Counted from the stretch's first letter, positions 12,152 through 23,925 are shown. The stretch: 64,000 bases of DNA from Molossus alvarezi (GCA_037176705.1 CM073891.1:52578571-52642570), one strand, 5' to 3'. Notes: generated by a model not told the origin, from the sequence alone. A program made the numbers and translations.

Positions 12152-12294
12152 GTAAGTCCACAGCATAAACCTCTGAGGGGCTTGGGAAAATAAGACAAGA
12201 AATTTATTGTTTTGATCTTCAAAATACAAATCTAAGGAGGCACAAATCAGATTATTAAAAGCCATCAAGGTGTCTGCCACTATAAAGAAATCTC

Positions 12295-12517
12295 GCAATC
12301 CTGGCCTGTGTGGCTCAGTGGTTGAGCATTGACCCATGCACCACGAGGTCGCCAGTTTGATTCCTGGTCAGGGCACATGCCTGGGTTGTGGGCCTGATAC
12401 CCAGTGGGGGCATGCAGGAGGCGGCCAATCAATGTTTTCTCTCATCGATGTTTCTATCTCTCTCTCCCTCTCCCTTCCTCTCTCTCTAAAAAACAGATTA
12501 AAAACAACAACAACAAC
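12295..12517 (+). mobile_element. Ves SINE (subfamily b)
   Basis: The head GCCTGTGTGGCTCAGTGG, B-box-like GTTTGATTCCTGGTC, CATGCAGGAGGCGGCC block, CT-rich body and a (CAA)n-containing tail are all present. The TSD AAAGAAATCTC lies at 12284-12294 and 12518-12528. Confidence 0.9.
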
Positions 12518-12530
12518 AAAGAAATCTCAT

Positions 12531-13133
12531 GAAAGGAATAGTAGACTTATTTCTTATGGAAATCTCTTAAGCCAAAGCTGCAAAATTGGTGGGTACAGGT
12601 CAAGCACTTCAAAGCTGTAAGAATACAGTCCACTTACCTCTGAGACTTGCAGGCTAGGATAAGTTGGTCACAGAGAGGTTAGATTGACACCAGGTAGCCC
12701 ACCACCTTCCAGAACATTTTCTTGTGATGAGGTACACTGCAAAACATCACCAACATCCCAACCCAGTGGCACATCTCTCTTAGGTATTAATTTGGCTCCA
12801 AAGAGACCCAAGGCTTAGCTACAGAAATGGGGTCCTCAAAAAGAACTGAGCACTGCACCTTCAGGCGTACCTATTTATTTTATGTCTGGCAATTGTGGTA
12901 ACAGGAGCTGTATATATCTACCAAAATGGCAAAAACTTAACAAAGACCACATAGAATTACAATGTCCATTATGGGGAACATTCTAATTAAATAAGATTGT
13001 TCATTTCAGAAGCGCAGTTGAAAGCAAGGGTTTCCAAATTAACAAACAGAATGGGATAGTTCTTTTAATTGGCATGCAGAAGCTTCCACAAGGCTTCAAA
13101 ATTCCAAAATAGCTACACTGAAAGATCCGTCTC
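12531..13133. other. Unassigned non-coding DNA
   Basis: No gene could be supported. Parts have the base composition of ERV internal or LTR sequence but I cannot name a family. Confidence 0.3.
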
Positions 13134-13153
13134 AGAAAAAAGAATGAAAAATT

Positions 13154-13672
13154 GAAGAACAAGACTGTGGGACAAGCTGTGAGCGCCTCTAGGGCGAATA
13201 GGTGGGGGCAGGCTAAGGTGTCAGCCGTGTTCTCTCTGGGCCTTGCAGCTGTGCCTCAGAAAACAGAGGGAATCAAGGACGTCTGGCTCACAGCCAGGAG
13301 AAAGGATGCTAAATCTGTCAAGATCAAGAAACAGAGAGCTAATGTGAAGTTTCAAGTCTGATGCTGCAGATACCTTTATACCTTGGTCGTCACAAAGAAG
13401 AGGCAGAGAAACTGAAGCAGAACCTGCCCCCAGGTTAGGCAGTGAAGGAAATGAAGGGAGCCAGACAAGCTGACCTGAACTGTATGTATTCAAAATGTTC
13501 TCAGAGGGGACGTGGGAAGAGATTAACCAAAGAACTCATATGCATCTGTGATAGTCCTTGGACCCACACAAAGGACAGGTGAAGGCCTGGGGTGCGGTGG
13601 GAGCTGGGTGGAGGGGGGCAAAGGGAGAAAATATGGGGCACATCTGTAATACTCTCAACAATAAAATATATT
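13154..13672 (+). mobile_element. Chimeric retroposon: RPL38 cDNA joined to HAL1/L1 3' end
   Basis: The left part (to about 13497) is an RPL38 cDNA. It runs without a poly(A) tract straight into about 175 bp matching the 3'UTR of the HAL1 at 52160-52335 ('gtgggaagaga', 'aaccaaagaact', 'catctgtaata', 'caacaataaa'). A-rich flanks at 13134-13153 and 13673-13692 agree at 16 of 20 positions and are a plausible TSD. This is what template switching during LINE reverse transcription produces. The alternative is two separate insertions that happen to abut. Confidence 0.6.
13251..13458 (+). pseudogene. RPL38: RPL38 processed pseudogene (60S ribosomal protein eL38)
   Basis: The translation is recognisable as the small ribosomal protein eL38, a component of the large subunit; the parent is about 70 residues. 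Visible segments include [15 protein letters not shown], then after a stop the RYLYTLV block. Lesions: the initiator ATG is GTG at 13251; an Arg codon has become TGA at 13359-13361; small deletions shift the frame around 13388-13400; and the natural stop is lost at about 13456. The short RPL38 3'UTR continues to about 13495. There are no introns in the coding part. The sequence just upstream ends in CCTTGCAGCT, which resembles a splice acceptor, so the template may have retained intron or alternative 5' sequence. Confidence 0.88.
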
Positions 13673-13699
13673 AGAAAAAAATGTTAAAAATTTAAAAAA

Positions 13700-15600
13700 T
13701 GGCTGTAAGTCTGACATGACTCTTGAGACTCCCCTCTGCCCTTCTTTACCTGAGTACTCACAACCTAGTAATCCTTATGTGAATTGCCTTTCTACTCTAA
13801 AGAGAATAGAAGACTCTGAACAAAAGTCCACCTAGTTATGGGCCTTACAACTGCAAAGGCCAGAAACCTGAACACCTGGGCTTCTCCCAGTGCACTCTTC
13901 TAGGGCCCATCATCATATACCTGGCCCAGAAATTGCTAACTCATTTGTAATCAACCAGGACATTGGATAAACTGTTGTCTTGGAAGGTTTTGTCAAATCC
14001 TCCCATACCAACTTAAATGCACCCATATGGGCCCCTCCCAGGGTAAATGGGACTCTGATTGATTCTCGGATAAACTCTTACTAGTTATACCCTTAAACAG
14101 TCAGGGAAAACTGAAATAAAAATGAATGAAAAATCTTGCTAAATTCTTGCAGATATCAGGGCTATATTCTACTTAAATCCCACTTGCTCTGGAGCCTGCA
14201 GATGGGATTGTAAAAAAAACAAGAGCCAGCGAAGGGCAAAAATTCTTACCAGAGTCAGCATTCCCAAATCTCTACAGTGCCTGCTCAAGAAAGGCAGTTA
14301 TAAAGTTAATTTGGATCAAGACATAAAATAGAGGCTGCCCCAGTGGCCCGGCCTGTATCACAGATATAAACCTAAGTCAGACTGCTCTTATGCAAAACAC
14401 CTGTTAAGGAAACCTAACATAGCACATTCCTGCAACTCAGCTTTAGCTAGTTTACTTTCCCCTAGAAAATAGGACCTGCTAGCCTTGTAAGGAAATTCCT
14501 GGCCTACTAGCCAAGCATGACCTGTTTCCCAGGTGCTTGCCTATTCTAATGCTCTAGAGAACCCCCTCCTGCCCCAAATCCCTTCCCCAGATCCTTGGGA
14601 CCGGTGCTCCACTGCTTGTGAGGCACTATGCTCCCCCAAGTCCATGGATTGTTTTCCCTTGAATCAAACACAGCAAAATCATTACTAAATTGTTTTAGTT
14701 TTGTTATTTGACAGAAGGTAAAATTTCACATTGTCCCTTTCTTTCCAAATCCAAACTTCTGTGAATTTTGCTTTGGGGTGCCTGTTGGTTAATAATCCTT
14801 TCTCTTCCAGGGACAGCTATTACCTTTTTTGATTGTCTCATTTGTATCATGAGAACTTGGCTTGGCTTTCTGCCTGCCTGGGTTATGTAGGTTTTCTGGT
14901 TCTTGTGTGTGCAGGCAGTTTAATCAGGTTAGGGGCCCCAAAATATGGCTGGACAGAGATGTGGGTTGCACTGCATTTGCAGACAGATGGATACTACTGA
15001 TTGTTGCCAGCTTTGTGAACTGTCTAAGCCTTCCTTTCTTTTGGCTATCTTCAGGAGTGGTTATGGATCTTCGGAGGATAGTATCTTTTCATCCTCTTAG
15101 GAATACCTCTTTTGTCCATGGGGGGGTCATTCAATACTGCCAGGTATTGACTATTAGTACCAGTTGAAACCCGACAAGATATTTGAAAGGACCTTGTAGC
15201 CATATGGTCAGAAGTTGGCCAAACTGAAAGCTGATATTCAGAGCCTGATATTTTTTAAGGCAGTCTCCTTTGAGCTAAATGAAACTATGTGCCCAGAGGG
15301 CAAGAAAAACATCACAAAGACAAATAGCTCTAAATCTAGAAACTTGGAAGCTTTTAACTTCTTAGTTGAAGATTGACCTGATATAAAAAAGAAAATCGAA
15401 GATAATGTAGTTGGATGGGTGGGTCAATGCCTTGATATTATTCAGGTTAAAATCCAATTTTTGAAGAATTAGTAACAGCTGTCCTTATCTTTATAGGACC
15501 AGAAGTGTAGCTCTAGAAACCATTCAAAGTCCACCTTTCCTTTTTACCAATCCTCAACCTCCCCCTCCATCCATCTCAAAGGCTTGTAAGTATCGTTACA
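13700..15600. repeat. Probable ERV/LTR-derived sequence, decayed
   Basis: The region has features of decayed LTR retroelements, such as a TGTTAAGG...TTTGACA segment at 14402-14713 with LTR-like base order, but there is no TSD, primer binding site or readable retroviral domain. The ORF at 14862-15167 has no recognisable relative. Treat as unassigned repeat-like DNA. Confidence 0.3.
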
Positions 15601-15632
15601 CATTTTGACCCTAGCAAATAAAAGTCCATCTT

Positions 15633-15863
15633 GGCCCTGGCCTGTTTGGCTCAGGAGTTAGAGCGTTGGCCTGTGGACCAGAGAGACCCAGGTTCAGTTC
15701 CCGCTAAGGGCATGTACCTCAGTTGCAGTTTGTCCCTGGCCCCGGATGTGGTTGTGTGGGTGGCAACCAGTTGATGTGTCTTTCTCACATCGATGTTTCT
15801 CTCTCTTCCTCCCTCTCACCTGCTCTATCTGAAGATAAAAGCCAAAAAAAAAAAAAAAAAAAA
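15633..15863 (+). mobile_element. Ves SINE (subfamily a)
   Basis: The tRNA-like head, GTTGCAGTTTGTCC block, CT-rich body and a long uninterrupted A-tail (over 20 A) are visible. The expected hairpin before the tail is missing. The flanks AAAGTCCATCTTG and AAAGTTTGTCTTG look like a diverged TSD. Confidence 0.85.
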
Positions 15864-16196
15864 AAAAGTTTGTCTTGTAGGAACTCCCATTCTTGCTTCT
15901 TTCTGAGATGAAAATGTTCTGCCTGGCTTTCCCCAGAAACTGACAGTCATTTTTTTTTCAATGCAAACTTCAGGGGAGTAATTTTTATCAAGAGGCAAAA
16001 TAATAAAAAGGAAAGGCTACTTGGAAACAAGGCAAGTGAAAATTCTTAAAAATCTTTCTAAATATTAGTCCAAAGGTTAAGCCATCGTTTTGTGGTGCGA
16101 GAGAACCAAGAGACCACCAGAGCCAAATTAAACTCAAATAGAGAGCAAAGCTGGCTGACAACTGATCATGAGTTCTCGGAGACCAGGTCTCCAAAT

Positions 16197-16597
16197 GTTG
16201 TGGCACAACAGAGTCAAAGAAAGACCGCTAGGGAATTGAAGTCCAAATAAGAGCCATTTATTAGCCGACCGGTGTCTGATTCTGTGACAGTCTTCGGAAT
16301 CAGCCCTGATATGCTTTATTACATGCCTTTTATAGCGTACAGAAAATAGGATCTTCTTGATATAATGCCCAGGGCCACAACAATGCTGTATAGAATTAGT
16401 TTGCCTTATGGATAACAGGAACACCCAGGCACACCCAGGAACACTCAGGTATTTCAAGGCACATTGGGTCACACTTAGCCCCGAGCTGCACAAACACAAT
16501 GCAAGCCTGATTCCTTGAGATTGTGGGGAGGTCGAGTCTCTGACTCAAGACCTCCAGGCTCCATGGACTCTGTCAGACATGTAGCCGGCTCCCAACA
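16197..16597 (-). mobile_element. ERV2-like LTR
   Basis: Read on the minus strand, the LTR starts TGTTGGGAGCCGGC and ends GTGCCACAACA, giving inverted TG...CA ends. Two AATAAA signals lie before the end. The opening resembles the LTRs of betaretrovirus-like (ERV2/IAP-type) elements. The sequence to the left (down to about 15900) may be the start of the internal region, since the flanks do not show a 6-bp duplication expected of a solo LTR. No coding capacity is seen. Confidence 0.6.
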
Positions 16598-17730
16598 ATT
16601 TTTTGGTTCAGGGAGTATTCCAATTTACTGAGGTTATTTTGATTAAACAGGTTTAGCTAGAGGGCACACAGTGACTTTCCCAATCATCAACTGTGGAATA
16701 GTACAATAATTTACCAATCATCAATTATGGGGTTATAAACATGCCAGCACAATCTGAGCAGATAACGTTAGCTTATTCCATCTGCCGGAAACACAATAAG
16801 GATCAAACTGTCCTGTTACAAACTAGGGAATTCTGCACTATCAAACCTGTCTCATGGCCAGCATTTTTAAAAGAAAGCTATAACATCTCTGTTTTTGTTA
16901 GTCTGTATGTTTATGTATGTCTCTGTATATATGTTAGGAATGTGATTTTTTTTCTACCTCTGGATGATATTTGAAAAGAGCTTTATTCAAGGTTACCTGA
17001 TCTAGAATTATCTTCAGTAAATAAAATGTAGTGTAAGTTTGTTGGTTTAATTAAAACAGGCATGTCTTTAGAGTTATCAGAATTAAATATAACCTTTTAT
17101 TCTAACTACTAAGTCAATAAGCTCATGTTATCTCTGTTACAGAACTTGTCAGCAAGAAAGGTAAGATGATGATTAGCTTCCAGCACTATATTCTTTAACA
17201 GTAAATGAATTCATTTGCAAACTGAGCAGGGTCCTAGAAAAAGGAACTAAACAATCAATTGCTCTTCCTCTCTTGCCTGAAACCAAACTTTCCAGCTTTT
17301 TTGTTAAGAAATTGACCTGTGCTCCTTCCAAGAGCTTCAATTTGCATTTCTATAAGTGGGGGCTGGAAGTTTCTGGCCTTGGGGAAACAATTTCCGATGT
17401 TGATTTTAGTTTTATTTTGAGATTTGTGGATTCTGAATAAACCTCCAGATGTACTGTGTGCTGAGCTCCACGTGTCTCAGCCTTCCCTTCCCATGGTCCT
17501 GTCCCTCACTCCCTAACCTGCCTCTATCTCCTCACTAAAAGAATATATTTTTAGAAATTAGAAGTTATATTTATAAATTGTTTAGTCTATAATTTCTTAC
17601 TTATTTTCACTAGGAATTAAAGATTCTAAGCATTAGGAATTCTAATTAATTTCTAATTAGTACATGCAATTAGAATTACTAAAATAAAGAGGGTAAAAAA
17701 AAAGAACTCTGAATGAAAAGTAGATAAGGA
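16598..17730. other. Unassigned, partly LTR-like DNA
   Basis: No gene supported. An AATAAACCTCC block near 17437 followed by a CT-rich end could be an LTR polyadenylation region. No TSD or domains found. Confidence 0.25.
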
Positions 17731-17738
17731 AAGTAGAT

Positions 17739-17760
17739 TTTGTGTGTGTGTGTGTGTGTA
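17739..17760. repeat. (GT)n microsatellite
   Basis: A short GT dinucleotide run. Confidence 0.9.
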
Positions 17761-17811
17761 TAAAAGGCATGAAGGGCACAGGTTTTGAGTTTTTTATTTA
17801 TTTACTCAATT

Positions 17812-18082
17812 TTTTTTTTTTAGTCCTCACCCGAGGATATTTTTCCATTTATCTTCAGACAGAGTGGAGGGGAAGGAGGGGAAGGAGGGTGAGAGGAGAG
17901 AGAGAAAGAAAGAGAGAGAAACACTGATGAAAGAGACACATCGATTGGTTGCCTCCCACACGACCCCAACCAAGGCCGGGGACTAAACCACAACCAAGGT
18001 ACATGCGCTTGACTGGAACTGAACCTGTGACTCTTTGGTACACAGGCCGACACTGTAACTGCTGAGCCAAACTGGCCAAGGC
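17812..18082 (-). mobile_element. Ves SINE (subfamily c)
   Basis: This is a reverse-oriented copy with TCCTCACCCGAGGATATT, GA-rich body and the complement of the head ending CTGAGCCAAACTGGCC. It shares CTTCAGACAGAGTGG and GAACCTG(A/T)GACTCTTTGG with the copy at 26451, which separates these two from subfamily a. Only a weak AATTTT flank duplication is visible. Confidence 0.85.
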
Positions 18083-18189
18083 TAATTTTGTTTTGTTTTT
18101 TGTAAGGGAAATAAGAAAGTAATTTTGTATTAAAGTAAAATAATTGTGCCATAAAGAGGAAGATAAAAAACATGGGAATGTAATGTAAG

Positions 18190-19010
18190 AAACGTCCAAA
18201 CCTGAGAATTTTTATGAGTTTATTTGAGCCAAACTGATGACAATTACTGGGAAGAAAAGTCAGTTTTGTACCTTATTTTATACATTACAGTCAAGAGAAG
18301 AGGTGGCAGCGGGTTACAGGGGATCCATCGGTGATGCATTAGGGAGGCGGGGAGCCAAGTGGGGAAACGGCTGGGACTGAATAGAAAGTAAAATGGTGGA
18401 CACATACTTCTTTTTTTACTCATTTTTATTTATTTATTTATTTTTTATCCTCATCTGAGGACATTTTTTTATTTTTTATTCAGATAGAGCGGGAGGGAGA
18501 GAGAGGAAGAGAGAGAGAGAAACATCAACGTGAAACGGACACATTGAGTGGCCGCCACCCGCACGACCCAACAAGGGCTGGGGACACACTGCAGCCAAGG
18601 CACATGCCCCTGGCGGGAACGGAACCCAGGTCTCTGTGGACCGCAGGCTGATGCTCGAACCGCTGAGCCAAACTGGCCAGGGCGACACATACCTTTTTTT
18701 ACATAGGTGTGAGCTGGGCCCCAAGGCTGAGGTGACTAGATTCCATTCTTATGTAGGCCTCTTGGCTAGGGTGACTGAATAACTCCATTTTTATCATCAA
18801 TGGACCTTTGTCCATATTTTTTCAATAACAGGTTAATTACCCCTAGAAGTAAAGGAATTTTGCCTAAGATTATAGTTGCCCCACGTGGGAGGCATTTGCA
18901 GTGTCTGAGTACCGGTATTTGCAGGCATTTGTAGGCAATCATGAGCCCAGTGAATAATGCTAATTTTAACTTGTGTAATCACTGTCACATCCACTATTGT
19001 ACCGGTCCTC
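18190..19010 (-). repeat. LTR-like interspersed repeat, copy B (part 1)
   Basis: The 18190-18407 portion matches the left part of copy A at 655-850, including the AATAAACTC block on the minus strand. A SINE at 18408-18683 splits it. The remainder to 19010 has no counterpart in copy A, so the boundaries are uncertain. Confidence 0.4.
18408..18683 (-). mobile_element. Ves SINE (subfamily a)
   Basis: The hairpin ATCCTCATCTGAGGAC, GA-rich body and complement of the tRNA-like head ending CTGAGCCAAACTGGCC are clear. The TSD GACACATAC lies at 18399-18407 and 18684-18692. Confidence 0.92.
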
Positions 19011-19193
19011 TGAAGGGGGAGGGGGGAGGCAAAAGGAGGATGGGGCTTCTGTCCTCAAAATTAGACAAGCAAGAAGAATCATGGCTGCTGATCTGAGGGG
19101 AGACTATGCCCCCCACAGCCCACTGGCGAGAATAAAGCGCTCCTTTACAATTTGGCTGTGCATCTCTGGTTATCTCGCTGACACATTATAACA
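19011..19193 (+). repeat. Possible LTR R-U5 fragment
   Basis: GCGAGAATAAAGCGCTCC followed by a T/C-rich end about 60 bp later resembles the R-U5 part of a retroviral LTR. No matching start or TSD was identified. Confidence 0.3.
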
Positions 19194-19229
19194 GGTGGAT
19201 GCAGGATGGTTAACAATTAACAATTAACA

Positions 19230-19441
19230 TGCCCGGCTGGTGTTGCCCAGTGGTTGAACATTGACCCATGCACCAAGAGGTTGCCGGTTCCATTCCTGGT
19301 CAGGGCACATGCCCAGGTTTTGAGTCAAATCTCCAGTGGAGGGCATGCAGGAGGCGGCTAATCGATGTTCTCACTCATCGATGTTTCTATCTCTTTCTCC
19401 CTCTCTATTACTCTCTCTAAAAATCAATAAAAAACAAACAA
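19230..19441 (+). mobile_element. Ves SINE (subfamily b)
   Basis: The head CCGGCTGGTGTTGCCCAGTGG, B-box-like GGTTCCATTCCTGGTC, CATGCAGGAGGCGGC block, CT body and AAATCAATAAAAAAC tail are all present. The flanks are AACAAT-rich, so the TSD cannot be fixed exactly. Confidence 0.88.
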
Positions 19442-19479
19442 ACATGATAACAATAACAATGAGGGGATTTGTGGTTTCT

Positions 19480-19800
19480 GGCTCTGGAAAAAAGGAAATT
19501 ACTTTGTTATTGCAAAGGTATGTTATCAGGTATGTTATCCTAGATGCAAAAGACAACAGACGGCCTGAGTTATGGTGCAGATGGACCTTTGTTAGGGAAA
19601 AGTACTGCCCTAGGACATGACTACCCACCATGAACTACTTTTAGTTAAAAAGTTTTAATTGCAGACCATCCTTTGTGGTTACTTTTGGTCTCTGAGTTTG
19701 TAAGACCACCATGCAGGCCTCACCTGAACTTGTCAGGTTTAGTATGTGGCCCCTATTTCATCCACAGGAGAGTATCTGAGTGGACAGAAAAGGCTTTAGA
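19480..19800 (-). repeat. LTR-like interspersed repeat, copy B (part 2)
   Basis: This part matches copy A at 1040-1290, for example 'cctaggacatgactaccca' and 'caccatgcaggcctc'. It supports a two-copy repeat family in the window. It is separated from part 1 by a SINE and other insertions. Confidence 0.45.
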
Positions 19801-20239
19801 AGGTTTGGAAAAGGAATCTTGGGAAAGAAAATTTATGGGTGATCAAGCTGGCTAAGATGGGAATGGATTTATTTAAGTTTTTAAAAAACGAGTTTTAATA
19901 TCAAAGGTACACTATTGCAAAATTAAAATTTGGTTTTTTCTTTGTTAAAAGAAGAAGTTTCTTATGTTATTGGTCTGCTCTTAATAAGAAATTGTAAATA
20001 AAGGTTTTTCTTTACCTTTTAAGTAATCTGTCTGGTTATGTCTTACCAAAGTGATTTACTGTTTTTCATGTTGTCTACTTCAGGTATTTGATTACTTATG
20101 AAAATCCAGGCCCCTCAATATTAAAAAGCCAAGTTTTATTCACAACTATATAACCTTCTGTATTTGCCTTTAAGATCTTCTATTGTCACTTTAGTTAAAG
20201 ATAAGTATTATTTCATAATGAACTATGATCTTATTTAGT

Positions 20240-22520
20240 CAAATGATCAAAATGATACCATGTAATTGACCAGTATTAATAACAGGAAAGGAGCAAAGGG
20301 AAGGCCAGACATTATAGGCATGTTCCCTGCAAAACACTGGGGGAGGGATCCAACAAAGGAAAGATAGATGCATGCCCAGTAAAGTTGGGGTGACTAGAGA
20401 AGGTACTTGCCTGTCAATCACACCTGGGGACAGAGGTGATTGGCCAGAATAGGCATGGCCACTGCAAGGGCATGAAAACCTGGTAATATGTAATCTCCTA
20501 AACAAAGAAATTCGCTCTATTACTTTGCTCAACTCCCGACTTGTGAGGCTCTTTTTGCTCCAACTCTGTTGCATTTGCCCCTGTGGCCCATGGCCACGTG
20601 GACCCCGCATGCAATGGACAAATGGATTGCAGCCGGAAAATACAAGCTAAGCTAGCTTGATGCTGAACTGGACCCGGTTCAAAATGGAAGGGAAACTCTG
20701 GACACTGGCTCTGATTTTAGCTCTACTGAAACCCCAGCTACACTTCTTCTATGACTGGACTAAGGGAAATGGGGCTTTGGAAACCCAGGGGTGTAATTCC
20801 ACGTACATAAAGCTTTCTATTATACCTCATCCTCCCATGGGGGCCTCTGGAAATGCTTATTCCAGTGGTTCCCCAAGAACTCCACTCCCAGAAGCAACCT
20901 GGGGAGACAGGACACACTCCCCTCTGTTAACAAAATCTTTTGATGTTTGACTACTTCCCAAAATCCAAATTTAAATGGAGTGGTTTTTCTTTTTCTTTAC
21001 TTCAAAGTAACTTTGAGATTTTCCAGAGAGCCCCTGGAAAATCCCCAAAGATTTGCTCCTCACCTTATAACAGAGAGATGTTAAACAAATTAGGTTTATT
21101 TGATACGTTAAATTACATAGGAAGCATTGTCGAACAAAAAGCGATGTGTAACCTTCTTAGGTTACATTTGTATGGGTGTATGTTATTAATGTAACTGTTC
21201 TAGCAATTGTATAAAAATTCTAAAAATCTGATATGTCCTGGTATAGTGTTATTCATGATTCTAGTTATTATCTCAAAATGTGTGTTACAGAAGTAACCAA
21301 GTTTCTTTGTTGATTCCATTATAGTGAACTCTCATCAGATATTTAACCATGGGAATTTTTTTGTCATTTATAGACAGTTATTGTTTTATTGTGATGCTTT
21401 TGCAAAAGTGAGATTCATGGAAAGGACACTACCAGGTACTTTTGACCCCACTGCCATGTCACAACGTGTAGAAACTTGGGTGATATTTTACAGCTGAGGA
21501 AGCTTCCATGCAACATCTGATCAAAGGGCAAATGCAGCAGACCTCAGAATCAAGGTCACTAGGAAGATAAGTAGCTAACATCAAGATAGCCTACTTTTTC
21601 CCAACTGGTCAAATCAAGAGGAACAAGAAGAACATTTCTTTCCATTCCCCTTTCCCTCTCTGACCGTCCTTTCCCTCAATGTTACACCATGAAGGTCTTT
21701 ATGATGTTTTTGTCCATCTTTTGCCTGATCAACCTGGAAAGATAATGCCATTGTTCACATATTTCAGGCCATTGAAAAGGAGGGTAATCCAACCTCCCAC
21801 TGACTTCGATTTGCTAGGATGCTGGTTATCCTGTAGCTCTTTCTGCTCATCACCAATGTCTCCCTGATTTATGCTACAGTTTCTTTGAGACAAGCTCTGT
21901 GGATGAACACGTCTGGAGAAGGGGAGACAGAATTACATAAAATACATACACAAGCCATGGAAATAAGAAAGTATACCCTCTTTAGGATCATTTCTTGACT
22001 TATTTGATTTTGGCTGGTTTGGGTCATGCAGACTCTGGCTCAGGAGTACTCTGCAAACCATGGGCATTGTTCGGTTGCTAATCATTATAATTGTCTCTCT
22101 AATACACTGTGTTCTCTCAAGTGTTTTATTAAATGCATGTTGGCAGCCAATAACCAGCCAACAGATGATCTTTCTTCAACTGGAATGACAAAAGGGAATG
22201 ATCAGGAGATGATACCTTTTAGGCCCAAGACAGAGCTGGTCCAGCAAACCGCGACTTAGATAACACAAAACTCCTCTGGACCGGAAACAGCATATCAGTC
22301 AGCCAAGCCCCAGGTGCCAAACTAACTCTGAGCCATCTCACCCCAGCCAGTCAGAGATTTTCTACTTATCTCTTTCTTGTTCTTTCTTCTTTATCATATA
22401 AAAACCTCACCTTCTGCCCCATTTCGCAGTCTTCAGAAAAAAGATTGTCTGTTTCATGGAGCATTGGAATTTATTTGTATCACTTACATTGTCTTCTTTA
22501 ATCATGTTAAAACAAAAGTA
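20240..22520 (+). mobile_element. Decayed ERV remnant with env-like region
   Basis: The stretch from about 20650 to 22260 reads like a degraded gamma-type envelope region. It has a hydrophobic signal-peptide-like start near 20670 and, near 22050-22150, a hydrophobic membrane-anchor-like segment followed by a short cytoplasmic-tail-like part. The readable frame changes several times and is interrupted by stops, so there is no intact protein. The sequence from 22260 to 22520 has a TATAAAA box and a downstream pyrimidine-rich region, consistent with a 3' LTR. The class is an inference from layout only. Confidence 0.5.
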
Positions 22521-23380
22521 AGTTATTCATTTATATGAGAATAAACATAACAGACATAAAACAAAAGTCATCATAAAGCTGTCTGAGAACTCCTGTTTCA
22601 TGAAGCACTGCTCAGGAGTTCTGTCCGCATTAGTGTGACGTTCAAAAAGGAGGTGGCCCAGTCAGGGACCGTTTCATGGATGTAACCGCACACTGGCATT
22701 TCATATTAGCACACAAGCTGTCAAAATCTGCACTTGGTGGTCCAACAAATCTTTTCCACAAGATTTTACTAAATAATTTCAGTTAGCCTTTACCCACAAC
22801 TCAATGGTTTTGGAATAGTTATTCGGATATCATCATGTTTGATGAAGTGGTCGATTATATATGACTTGGGATATATTCTAGCACCATCAAAGCAATTTAT
22901 GTGTTAACAGCATCATGGAGCTCTTTGCCCCACAGGCATGATTTCTGTTCTAGTGAAAATTACCAGAGAATCCTCTGTGATCCCGTGCAATTGCCTTCTT
23001 GCTGATGAGTGCTGAGGAATGAGGCCTCAGTGATTTGCAAGCGTGAAAGTATACAAACACCAAATTATAATGTTTATTTGAGTCCACTGATTAAATTTAA
23101 GGAAAAGCCCACGAGGCACCCAATATAATAACCATAAACATGACACCATTTAACATTTATGTGTAAAAATTATTAGAGTATGCACTAGAATTTTATATAG
23201 TAATATGTAAATTACGCACCATTTGAAGTGTTTATAAACATCACAGGACTAGCTCCAGAAAATGTCAAATTCTGGAGATTAATTTAATTGTCAGGGTAAT
23301 TAGGGTTAAATTATCCTAGGAGCAAGACTAAATGTGTTCTTTGTAGCGCAGTAACAATTTGAACTCCCTAAGTCTGCATG
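22521..23380. other. Intergenic DNA, nothing recognised
   Basis: Mixed-composition sequence without an identifiable gene or repeat. It could include conserved non-coding DNA, which cannot be judged here. Confidence 0.35.
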
Positions 23381-23383
23381 CAC

Positions 23384-23384
<1 letters not shown>

Positions 23385-23420
<36 letters not shown>
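23385..23420. repeat. (GT)n microsatellite
   Basis: An uninterrupted GT run of about 17 units. Confidence 0.95.
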
Positions 23421-23423
<3 letters not shown>

Positions 23424-23925
23424 TTATGTTCATTTTGTAAACAGGAGACATTTTTGGGTGGCAAAAATCAAGGAGTAGAATTGTCTTGCTGCTCATTAAG
23501 AACCAAGCATGAATATTCTCCTGGACCCCTGTGTGTGGAGACAGCAGAGCACTGTCAAGTTTCAACCTATGGGGCATACACTATCTTCCTTACAATTGTT
23601 CTTCTTGACAGTAATTCTTCCAGCAGTGTTGATACCATACAGCCATTACAAAGGCTAGCCCAACTAACCACACTTTTTTTTTCAGTTTGATCTAACCGCT
23701 GTTACCACATCAGGGAAATGCCAACTTTCTTTTCCTTCACTATGAATAATTTTGGTTTTAAGAAATATCAATTGTTCTTCATAAGGTAAATTCTCAATAT
23801 ATCATTAACAAGCTGAAAAGTTTGCTGTAGAATTTATTCGGCCTTATATTACCTATAAATAGTTTGGCTTACAACCTAGCCCAGTTTGCACTGCCATTAA
23901 AAACTTCTGGATAAAAAAATAAATG
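23421..23925. other. Intergenic DNA, nothing recognised
   Basis: Short ORFs only, with no recognisable product. Confidence 0.35.

Noticed and set aside
14402..14713. Solo LTR with TG...CA ends
   Set aside because: No duplicated flanks, primer binding site or polypurine tract; kept only as LTR-like DNA.
17820..18199. ORFs of 114-117 codons over the SINE at 17812
   Set aside because: They read through the antisense SINE; the same pattern recurs at every SINE in the window.
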